Of a stretch of 64,000 bases of DNA, positions 55,660-64,000 are shown one piece after another; position 1 is the first letter of the stretch; each line of letters opens with the position of its first letter. The notes under the pieces were generated by a model. It saw nothing but the letters and a program-made list of their open reading frames with translations, had not been told where the DNA came from and did not search any database. The position numbers and the translations under genes were made by a program. Source of the DNA: Cervus elaphus. Lineage: Eukaryota > Chordata > Mammalia > Artiodactyla > Cervidae. The stretch lies in NCBI RefSeq assembly GCF_910594005.1, contig NC_057843.1, positions 29,485,001-29,549,000 on the forward strand. Direction: 5' to 3'.

Positions 55660-57098
55660 AATTTTTTTTTTTTAATTTTGTTCTGACTATGTGATTTCCA
55701 TTACCCTGTCTTTCAAATTGCTGACCTGTTCTTCTGCATCATCTAATCTGTTGTTGATTCCACCTAGTATATTTTTCGTTTCAGTTACTGTATTCTTCAT
55801 CTCTGATTGGTTCCTTTTTATATTTTTTCTTTATTAAAGTTCTCACTATGTTCATCTGTTCTTCTCCTGAGCATCTTTATTACTGTTACTTTGAACTCTT
55901 CATCAAGTAGATTTCTTATCTCCATTTCACTTAGATGTTTTCTGAAGCTTAGTCTTGTTCCTTTGTTTGGAACATATTCCTTTGTCTCCTCTTTCTGTAT
56001 AACTCTCTGTATTGTTTCTATGTACCAGGTAGATCAGCTCTGCCTCTCCTCTTCCTGAAGGAGTGAATTTGTGAAGATGGTTTCCTGTGGGGTTCAGAAG
56101 AACAAACCTCCATGTCCCCAGAGTCAGATGCTTCAGGGGTGTCTCCTGTGTGGGTTTCACATACCCTCCTATTGTGGGGATACTGTAGTTGCTATGTGTG
56201 TGATAGTGGGTGGGTCTAGCCCCAGTCAACTGCCTGTGGGGCCCAGCCCAACAATTCTGGGTGCAGTGGTGGGCAGGGTAGGCTCTCCAGGACTGAAGTT
56301 GCTTTGAGGAGCCACTGATACTAGCTGAAGCTGCTGATGGCTGTGGTGGGTGCAGTCTCTTTTGGTGGGGTGCTGGCTGGGGAAGACATGGGGGATGGAG
56401 TGGATCCCTAGGAGATTGCTTAGACAGAGTGAGTGGTGCTAGCAAGGGTGATGCCTAGCAGTATCAGACCACCTAGGAAAGGGGGAAATTTTTCTAAAAA
56501 CGGAATTTATCAAAACTTAAGTTTCTAGAGAAAGTTCCCATAAATCCTTACCCCTCAGCCCTCACCATAAAACTAGGCAGTGGATCTTCTTCACATATGG
56601 CCCAGGAGCTCTTCAAATTGCTGCCTCTGCACTGAGAGAGTGAGTGGGTTTGTGCACATGCTTTTTAAAAGAGGAAGTTTGACTTCCCACAGCCCTTTGG
56701 CTCTCCTGGATGTAAGCCCCTACTGGTTTTCAAAGCCAAACATCAAGGCTGTGGGGGCGTAGCTTCTTGGTACAGTTACCTAGGACTAGGGTGTTCAGTG
56801 AGAGATTCAAACCCCTCAACCCTTAGGGAGGACTTATGTGTTTGTGATATCCCCTCCCACTTGAGGGTCACTGCATTGAGTGGTAGATCCCAACTAGACT
56901 ATCTTGCCCCTACCTACCTGCCCCAGTGTTTTTTTAAAAAAATTACGATTAGTTTTAGACATGCTGTTCCATTAGTCTTCGGGTCATTTTCAGAGAGAAT
57001 TTTTCTACATTTAGCTGTGGTTTGTTGTGTCCATAGTAGAAGGTGAGTTCCGAATCTTCCTACTTTTCCATGTTGATCCTGCCTCTTGATGGTTGTTT

Positions 57099-57804
57099 CC
57101 TTATATCTTTGCCAGTTCAATACATACAGAATGATGCAATTAATTTTAATCAGCGTTACTTTAATTATTAAAACAACATTTAATTTTCTCTTGTATATAG
57201 TCCACAAATTTCAAGCTTTTAGTGACTTGGTTTAGTAAGCTTTCCCCAAATCCACATTTGGTATATCAGAGATTTTTCTGAAAACTCTCAGGCTATACAT
57301 ATAATAATAACCTGAGAATTAGTTATCTCTTAGAGCAGTTGAATACTGTATGGAAACCTGGCCAGAACTTGAATAAGTGTTTCCTAAAGCTCCTAAGTCA
57401 GTGTAACTAAAGGATCTATCCCAGGTATATCCAGTGAGAACTGGTCTTCTGCAAGAACTCTGAAAGCCCTGCTTTGGTGGTAGCATTCCTTGATAGAGGT
57501 GTGTTAATCTTCCAAAAATGAACTGTAGCCTGCGGCTTTCTTTTTGTTCTTGATTCTACCATGAACTTGTATCCCATTTGACAAGTTCTTGGACTTCAGC
57601 TGCTTTAGATAATGTATTTGGGATCATCTTTTCATGTCTTATCTCAAAACTGTTCTTATTGAAGGTCTCTGTCACTTTCTTTAATGTACCAGAATTACTA
57701 CTGGGATGTCATTAATATTTGGTTGAGAGAGTGAAAGTTGTAGTCTCAGCAACTGTAAAGCCAGTCTTGGGGATGCCTCCCAAGGAAAATTTTCCTTGCT
57801 TTTT
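57099..57804. other. Unassigned DNA
   Basis: The first ~90 bases may be the continuation of the old L1 split by the 7.4-kb insertion. The rest shows no gene or named repeat. Confidence 0.45.
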
Positions 57805-57990
57805 TATTTTCTAAGGTACTATCTATTGAGCACGTATTGCATGCCAGGCACTTTTCACACTTGATCTCATTTAAGTTTCAGTACCTTTGAATGGAGTTTA
57901 TATAATGATCCATTTTCACAGGCAAAATAATCTCAGAAAGCTTACATCAATTCCCCAGAGATATAAAGATTAAAAGCAGTAGTTGGTAAA
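57805..57990 (-). repeat. MIR relic, antisense
   Basis: 'ctatctattgagcacgtattgcatgccaggcac', 'cacttgatctcatttaag', 'gatccattttcacaggcaaaataatctcagaaag' follow the antisense MIR order. Well recognisable. Confidence 0.7.
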
Positions 57991-59299
57991 TACAAAAATG
58001 TTCAAAAATCCCGTGTATTAATTATATAGAAGCTGTAGGAATAGACAGGCCAAGGGATCTCAAGTAAACTACTGAGTGACTCAGGAAGACAACCAGGGGA
58101 TCGTTTCACTATTAACATACAGGAAAACTCTGCTACCTGCTCTCTGAAGAACATATATTGCTTTAACATCATTTTTCAAACAGTCAGTGAGATTCAAATG
58201 TAATCATTAGTCTCTCAAACATTTGTATTGCAGAAATTCCCAGTGACCTCAAGTTCTTGAATTTATCCTATAGACTTGGTTGAGAATCTTGAATTTCTAT
58301 TCACATATATTTAGCAAATTCTTTTACTTCATGGCTTAATTGCAAGGTGTTTACCCTCAGAGCAGTCCAATGTACCCATAAAAACAGGAGTTGATCATTT
58401 ATGGAAATTGGCCATGGAAATACGCCGAAGGTGTTTTAAGGACATGTTTTTAGTGTCCCCTCTAGGAAACCTGTATTTCCACTTCCCAGGAGCTCAGGAT
58501 TTTAAAGATCAGGCTTCCTAGCCTCTTCAACCTCTGCAAGCTGAGATAACCTGTTGCTATTTTCAAATATAAATAGACTTTATTAGGCTTTAAAAGAACT
58601 GCCCAAGGGTTTTCCCCCCTTTTTTCATTTTAATGTTTGGATTGTCAGCGGAAGTCTTGAGCTTTGAGACTTGGAAGGCAGTGCCTGCAAACAAACATCC
58701 TGTGGACAGAATTGTCGGCCGGCACTTGGTGTTCCAGGATGATTGACAGGAAACGGGGTGTGCGGTGAGGAGGGAGGATGGGCGCTCTGAGCCTGCTGGC
58801 TTCCAGTTCTCCCAAACAATAGCTAGGCTCCCCAGGAGCCTCAGCACTCCTTTTCCATCTGCCCTGTGGAAGCCTGAATGGCTGGCTGCGGTGGGAGTTA
58901 GGGAGGATGTGGGTTGGGCAGGAGGTGAAAAGACCCCTGGTATTCAACCTAGCAATTACAAACAGAAAACCGAAACCTTTTGATAATGCTTCTGTTTGAG
59001 GGCTAGGAACATGTCGAGATGCCAAGATCTGGCATGACAGTGAAACCAAACAATGAGCGAAAAGGAGCCACGTGAAGAAATTATGATCTATCAAAGCCAA
59101 CACTCATTGCTTGGGGGAAGTAGGCTTGAGGGAGGTGGTGATAAAGAGAGATCAAGGATGGTTAAAGGAAGTGAAATGAAACTCATAAAGAAAAGAAAGC
59201 AAACATTAAACATTTTTTTCCCCCACTTTCCTCCCCATTCCCCTACCCCACACAAGGCACTTTGGGAGAAAGGAGAGAAAATGCACATTTTTAAAAGCC
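57991..59299. other. Unassigned DNA with a GC-richer patch
   Basis: 58.62-58.97 kb is less AT-rich and carries overlapping frames on both strands (the longest 152 codons, minus, 58645-59103), with no recognised domain or splice context. 58.56-58.76 kb is a possible conserved patch. No gene called. Confidence 0.45.
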
Positions 59300-59465
59300 C
59301 AGCTCTGTGCTGGGTTTTGGGGGCAGGTATTATATTAATTTTTCCAAGTGATGAAAGTGAGTCTTAGAGAGTTTAAATAAGAGTTGTTCAATGGGGCAAA
59401 TTTAGACTATGGAACAATTAGTGTTTCAGTTCTGTCCTTTGGGCTCCAAAACTCTGCATTTTCCT
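59300..59465 (-). repeat. MIR relic, antisense
   Basis: 'gctctgtgctgggttttggggg', 'ccaagtgatgaaagtgagtcttagagagtttaaataagagttgttc' and 'ttgggctccaaaactctgc' are antisense MIR blocks. Confidence 0.6.
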
Positions 59466-59639
59466 CTATCACATTTCCTCCCTAAATTTGCCCAGGTTCT
59501 GCCTCCTTCCTTCTCTGCTTCAGTTCTAAAGGGAAATATGTAGAAGAAAATTTCTCTAGCTCAGGCCCCCACAGCTTTCAATTTATATCTCCTTTTCTAA
59601 TTTTCCCAAACCTTTCCTCAACATCTGAATTATCAGGCC

Positions 59640-59905
59640 CGTTCATCTCTCTGGGACTTCACTGTGTTCTTTCCTCTGCTGCAGTGACTTTCTCTTCTTT
59701 CTCTATAACACAATCTTCAGCTCACTCCTGAGAGTCCAGGTCAAATGCCACTTCTATAAAGAGCTCATGTAGCACACTTCACCTTACCTCCTGAGGTGGG
59801 ATCAGTACCTTTTCAATACCATAATCTCACAGCAACTTGTGTCTACTTCTTTTATAATTATCATATGTTATTTTGAATCTAACTATTCCTAGTTCTTACT
59901 AATCC
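59640..59905 (+). repeat. L2 LINE relic, sense
   Basis: 'cctgagagtccaggtcaaatgccacttctataaagagctcatgtagc' followed by 'cagcaacttgtgtctac' and 'ataattatcatatgttatt' matches the sense L2 3' region ('aggtctcagctcaaatgtcacctcctcagagaggccttccctgac'). Confidence 0.6.
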
Positions 59906-60144
59906 ATGAATAACCCACAAAAGAAAACCTTAAAATTTAGTCTTTTGATAGTTTTACAATGTCCCATTTAGGTAAATATTAGGCTTTAATCCTCCTTTCC
60001 TTTCCTCTCTCTCTCCCTTTATGTCTGAGAATTCCTGAGAGTCTATCGTCTCTTTATAGTCAGTAGTTGTCCTTATGGGATTTCATAAATTAAGAAGAAA
60101 AAGTGCGTAGAGACATTAAAAGACATAGATGGGAAGAAAGTCCC

Positions 60145-60235
60145 CTGTCAGTCCTTTCCTCCATCCTTCCCTTCCTCCCTCTTTTTTCCTTCCTTCCTGT
60201 TTCCCCATTTTGCTTCCATCCTTCCTTAAATACTT
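60145..60235. repeat. (CCTT)n-type polypyrimidine tract
   Basis: About 90 bases almost entirely C and T on the plus strand, built from ccttccttcc-type units. Confidence 0.85.
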
Positions 60236-60425
60236 ACAGGTTATCACTTATATTTTTGGTACTGCATTAGACACTGAGAATATAAGTAAGAGCAGAACCC
60301 ACACTTCTTCTGTCCTTATGGAGCTATAGTCCATTGAGGAGGTAAATGTTATAAATACAACACACAAAATATGCAGTTAAGAACTGTGATGAACACTATG
60401 AAAAAAAAAATCTGGCTTTGTAAAT
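60230..60425 (-). repeat. L2 LINE 3'-end relic, antisense
   Basis: 'ggtactgcattagacactgagaatataagtaagagcag', 'cttatggagctatagtccattgaggagg' and 'ctgtgatgaacactatgaaaaaaaaaatc' follow the antisense L2 order. Confidence 0.55.
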
Positions 60426-61369
60426 ATAGTTCAGGTGGGCCTGAGCTAGTCTGGGACTAGTGGGTGGTGCTTGGCAGTTTGACATGGACTTGCTGGGAAG
60501 GATTTAGATCAGTCTGAAAGCATTCGTGTAATCAAGTGGCCACTAGACACCCGTAGGTATTCCTGTTGTTCACAGAAGGTAAACGGTGAAGGGAATTCCC
60601 CTTCCACCAGGGGGAAGAGGAATGGCAGAGCTTGGTTTCATCATGAGACAGTACTCAGCTTTGCTCCTGTGGCAGAATCTCAAAAAAGCCAAGGAATTGA
60701 ATTTAGAAAGGGATATAGCTGGTATTCTTGCCTGCTAAATCAGAAAAGCATTAGAGCATTGAAGGGTACTGCTGAAACTCATTGATTTTATTTTCCAGGT
60801 GCATTAAAGTTCCTCATGTCTATATGAAGAAGTCTGCTTTTGTGATACACATACATCTATCTATATATATATGTACATACATGCACACACACATATATAT
60901 CATTTGCTTTATATTGAACTTCTCCCCTTAATTTGTAGAAGTCTAATTGTCCTTTGTTTCATATATTCCTAGGATTGCTGAGAAATAGGGGAAATGGAGG
61001 GTGGTGAGGATGATGGAGGAAGGTAGCAGAGGTGGCAGAACAGGCCACCCAGAATCATCCTGTGAATCAAAATCCTTAAGGTAATTCACAAAAGATTTCA
61101 TGGACTGTAGTCAAGCCCATGAACACCCCATCTGGGGTTCCATGCTCCTTTGTTCTGTGTGTGGGCCTTGCAAATAACTTTTGATATGGGGAGGCCTGTG
61201 GATAAAGTGTCAAAGGCATACACTGGAGCAGAGATGACATCTCTCCAACACACTAAAAGCCAACTTGCTTTTTACCTACATGCTTTGGGGAGTCATGGAG
61301 GCTTCCACCACATATTTATATGCAATGTGAAACTTTATGAGGCATAAGCTGTTTGCCAGATGTCAATTT
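60426..61369. other. Unassigned DNA
   Basis: No gene recognised. An AT/CA-rich microsatellite lies at about 60853-60901. Confidence 0.5.
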
Positions 61370-61442
61370 GCCCATTTCCTTTCCTTCCTTCCTCCCTTCC
61401 TCACTCCCTTCCTTCTTTGCTTCCTCCCCTCCTTTCTTCCTC
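61370..61442. repeat. (CCTT)n-type polypyrimidine tract
   Basis: About 70 bases almost purely pyrimidine on the plus strand, made of cctt/ccttc units. Confidence 0.88.
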
Positions 61443-61788
61443 TGAAGTGTGATCTTGGAGAAATTTAGAAACCAAGCGAAGGATGCTGTGTTGTGGTTTA
61501 TTAGGATTTGAAGTGGTTGGGATACATCTACATTTGTAAGAGTTTATAGTTTCAATATTTTTGTTCAGAGAACTGTCCAAATTCCCTGCCTTAGCATTCA
61601 AAACTTCATACACTTGGTTATTAACCAGGCACCCAGCCTTAACTACTCTGACTCCCCTGGTCCAGGCAACTGATCTCATCTTTGTTCATGGAACAATCAT
61701 GCTCCCTTTGTTTCTTTCTTAACATCTTTCCAGAGCTGACCACCTCACGTCCACTCACACTCATTCCCAATTCTTCACTTGCCGCTTG
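61443..61788. other. Unassigned DNA
   Basis: No gene or named repeat recognised. Confidence 0.5.
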
Positions 61789-61838
61789 TCCTGCATTGGC
61801 AGGTGGATTCTTTACCACTGATCCACCAGGGAAGCCCT
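61789..61838 (-). mobile_element. Bov-tA head fragment, antisense
   Basis: Only the tRNA-like head is present in reverse ('tgcattggcaggtggattc' to 'ccaccagggaagccc'), about 50 bases. Confidence 0.85.
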
Positions 61839-62231
61839 CTACCCACCGTAAAAGGCCCCACCTGACTCTTTCCTGCCTCCAGCTTGAAGATCTTCCTCTT
61901 CGCTTAACTCACAGCACTTCTAGCTCCATTGACAGTGAATCCTGTGTGGGCTTGTGAAAAAACTTGTTTTGTTGGATGAGATTGCTGTAGATTATTATTT
62001 TATCTTTCTACTTTGTATTTTCCACTGCCTTCTAATCTGGAACTTATGACCTACAGCCCTGGAACTTGTCTTTCCTATTTTTGTCCCTCCAACTGTTTGA
62101 AACATTGAATTTTCTGAGCAAATCGTATGTCTTTATTAAATCACTTGTTTATTTAGTAAGAGATCACTTTCATTGTTCAAACTACCAGATGCAGTGTCAA
62201 GGAGGAAAGAACTGAACTCTATTAAAGTACT
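61839..62231. other. Unassigned DNA
   Basis: No gene or named repeat recognised. Confidence 0.5.
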
Positions 62232-62985
62232 ATTTATTAGAATGCTGGAGAAGATGTGGAGAAAAGGGAATTCCAACACTGTTGGTGGTAGTGTAAATTG
62301 TTATAGCCATTATGGAAAACAATATGGAGGTTCCTTTAAAAAAAAATAGAGTTACTATATGATCCAGCAATCCTACTCCTTGGTATATATCTGGAAAAGA
62401 TGTAAGTTACAGTTCAAAAAGAAACATGCACCCCAATGTTCATAACTGCACTATTTAAAATAGCCAAGACGTGGAAGCAACCTAAGTGTCCACTAACAGA
62501 TAAAGATGTTACACAAACACACAAACACAAGGCGTACTGCTAAGCCATAAAAATGAAATAATGCCATTTGTAGCGACATGGATGGATCTAGAGATTATCA
62601 TAATAAGACAATGACAAATATATGATATCACTTATATGTGATGTGAACTCTAAAAAATATTACAAATGAACTTATTTACAAAACAGAAACAGACTCACAG
62701 ACATAGAAAAAAACTTATGGTTACCAAAGGGAAAGAGATGGGAGCAGGATAAATTGGGAGTATGGGATTAAGAGATGCACACTATTATATACAAAACAGA
62801 TAAACAACTAGGATTACTGTGTACCACAGAGAACTAAACTAAATATCTTGTAATAAACTGTAGAGAAAAGAATTTAAGAGAATATACATATATATTTATA
62901 TATATATATATAAACTTGATCACTTTGCTCTACACCTGAAACTAACACAGTACTATAGATCAACTATGCTTCAATTAGAAAACCC
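62232..62985 (+). mobile_element. 5'-truncated L1 3' end, sense
   Basis: Follows L1 in sense from late ORF2 ('gctggagaagatgtggag', 'atgatccagcaatcctactcc', 'ccaatgttcataactgcac', 'agcgacatggatggatctagag') into the 3' UTR ('ggttaccaaagggaaagag', 'gtaccacagagaactaaac', 'cttgatcactttgctctac'). A (TA)n run at 62894-62913 lies in the 3' UTR. No open frame is preserved. Confidence 0.88.
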
Positions 62986-63026
62986 ATAAATTAGATTTGA
63001 ACTTTTTAAAAAAAGATTCTATTAGG

Positions 63027-63180
63027 TACATGGCTAAAGTTTCATGATACAACTCTATTTAATCTTCCCTCAAACCTGGTGAATCAATTATTTTTAATAT
63101 ACATTTATAGATAAAGACATTTCACTTAGAAATTTTGAGTTGTTTGCTTAGGATCATGCAGAGAATGTATCAAAGCTTGG
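63027..63180 (-). repeat. MIR relic, antisense
   Basis: 'ctatttaatcttccctcaaacc', 'atttatagataaagacatttcacttagaaat' and 'ggatcatgcagagaatgtatcaaagc' fit an antisense MIR. Confidence 0.5.
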
Positions 63181-63204
63181 TTATCTTTTTCTTCCCCACA
63201 AAAA

Positions 63205-63375
63205 TGTATTCACTGAAACACTCATGAAACAGATGTTCATTAAGTACCTTCATGATTCAAGCAGCAGAGATGCAATGATGACCAAAAATCTACCCAACCC
63301 TCATTTTTATGGAACTTCCCTGAATGGAAAGCTTCGTGTGGAAAACACAATGTCCTAAATAAATGTAAAACTGTG
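63205..63375 (-). repeat. L2 LINE 3'-end relic, antisense
   Basis: 'gatgttcattaagtaccttcatgattcaagcagc', 'gcaatgatgaccaaaaatctacccaaccctcatttttatggaac' follow the antisense L2 order. Confidence 0.55.
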
Positions 63376-63636
63376 GCTATCTTAAATGCCAAGATGAAGC
63401 TATCCATGCTATTAAAAGAGTGTATCATACAATGTTTGCTCTGCTCTGGGAAGGAAGGAAATACATTCTTGTTGAAATACTTGGACTGGAAGTGCAGGGT
63501 AAGAGTTAACCAAGAAGAAACATACCCAGTCTATGACATGAAAGGAGCATGGCCAGTCAGGAAGGCTGGATGGTTTCAGAGTGGCTGGGGGGTGTGTGTG
63601 TGTGGCTGGAGATATAAGCCTTTCTGTTTTTTTCAG
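63376..63636. other. Unassigned DNA
   Basis: No gene or named repeat recognised. A short (GT)n run lies near 63591-63602. Confidence 0.5.
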
Positions 63637-63833
63637 TTTTTTTGAGGTCTTTATTGAATTTATAACAATATTGTTTCTGTGTTTTTTTCTTTTCATGTTT
63701 TAGTTTTTTGTTTTTTTTTTTTTTTTTTTGTCCATGAGACAGGTGGGATCTTAGCTCGCTGCCCAGGGATCAAACCTGCACCCCTTGCATTGGAAGGCAT
63801 AGTCTTCACCACTGGGCCTCCAGGGAAGTCCCC
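63637..63833 (-). mobile_element. CHR-type SINE, antisense
   Basis: 'gaggtctttattgaatttataacaatattg' and a long T run lead into 'aggtgggatcttagctcgctgcccagggatcaaacctgc', ending at the tRNA-like head 'gcctccagggaagtcccc'. Structure and order are those of a reversed CHR SINE. Confidence 0.82.
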
Positions 63834-64000
63834 TTTGTTTATTTTTGTGTTTGTCCTAAGTACACTGAATTTAATTGAGACTTTTCAACATATGAAAGAC
63901 AAGATCACTGTGGTCTCAGGGAGGAGAGCAGACAGGAGACGGACAAGACTGAGGGAGGGTAAAGCAGGCCAGAGACTGTTGTAAAAGTCCTGGTCACAGA
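63834..64000. other. Unassigned DNA at window end
   Basis: No gene or named repeat recognised before the sequence stops. Confidence 0.5.

Larger units (their letters stand above)
49697..57098 (-). mobile_element. Near-full-length old L1, antisense, interrupted by three SINEs
   Basis: Reading on the minus strand, the right end (57.1-56.0 kb) looks like an L1 5' UTR, 55.9-54.7 kb follows ORF1, 54.2-50.4 kb follows ORF2, and the 3' UTR ends at an A-rich tail near 49709. The 12-mers tgatggctattt (49697-49708) and tgatggttgttt (57087-57098) agree at 10 of 12 positions and look like a decayed target-site duplication. Three SINEs interrupt it (53.3, 54.9-55.3 and 55.5-55.65 kb). Without them the element is about 6.6 kb, close to full L1 length. 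All frames are broken, so it is inactive. Divergence suggests a mammal-wide L1M-type age rather than a recent bovine L1. Confidence 0.85.

Noticed and set aside
55927..56445. 172-codon open frame, minus strand
   Set aside because: It lies in the apparent 5' UTR of the old L1, is proline/serine/histidine-rich without a domain, and has no splice or promoter context. Taken as a chance frame.
58645..59103. 152-codon open frame, minus strand
   Set aside because: No domain or splice context, and two shorter frames overlap it. Could be reconsidered if transcript evidence exists.

Overview
This window looks like intergenic (or deep intronic) nuclear DNA from a bovid ruminant. The sequence is AT-rich and dense in repeats found only in ruminants: Bov-tA and Bov-A SINEs, a dimeric Bov-A2, 3' pieces of the RTE-type LINE BovB, and bovine-type L1 3' ends. 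Older layers are also present: CHR-type SINEs shared by cetaceans, hippos and ruminants, MIR and L2 relics, a MaLR (MLT1A-like) solo LTR, and old L1M segments. Cattle, buffalo, sheep and goat cannot be told apart from this alone. I find no convincing protein-coding exon, structural RNA gene or CpG-island promoter. The longest open frames lie in retroelements or have no recognisable features.

Layout. 1-16.7 kb is mixed: mostly unassigned DNA with scattered MIR and L2 relics, five Bov-tA/Bov-A insertions or fragments, a BovB fragment, one truncated antisense L1 (14.8-15.4 kb) and an unusual Bov-A/(CA)n/L1 chimera with a perfect 19-bp target-site duplication (4.0-4.3 kb). 16.7-26.5 kb is poor in young repeats. 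It holds few relics besides a MaLR LTR (20.8 kb) and a second probable LTR (24.6 kb), and it contains the best candidates for conserved non-coding sequence. 26.5-37.2 kb carries many SINEs, two 5'-truncated L1 3' ends with clear target-site duplications, a nested Bov-tA cluster (33.2-33.8 kb) and an L1/HAL1 ORF1 relic. 38.4-41.6 kb is old antisense L1 invaded by BovB and Bov-A. 44-47.3 kb has tandem SINEs and a second, inverted BovB piece. 49.7-57.1 kb is a nearly full-length old L1 on the minus strand, broken by a Bov-A2 and two CHR-type SINEs. 57-64 kb is mixed, ending with a sense L1 3' end (62.2-63.0 kb) and a CHR SINE.

There is no operon-like cooperation between genes here. The biology visible is a history of retrotransposition: L1 and BovB supplied the machinery, and the SINEs carried tails it could prime from (Bov-A shares the BovB 3' end). 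The nesting gives relative ages: MIR/L2 and L1M first, then the 7.4-kb L1, then CHR SINEs, with BovB, Bov-tA and Bov-A2 among the latest. I did not find a previously undescribed biological system. The most distinctive items are the chimeric insertion at 4.0-4.3 kb, the double-headed nested SINE at 33.4-33.75 kb, a strong G-quadruplex motif near 1.06-1.09 kb and a 40-bp alternating purine-pyrimidine tract at 18.96 kb. Repeat boundaries are by eye and approximate unless a target-site duplication fixes them.
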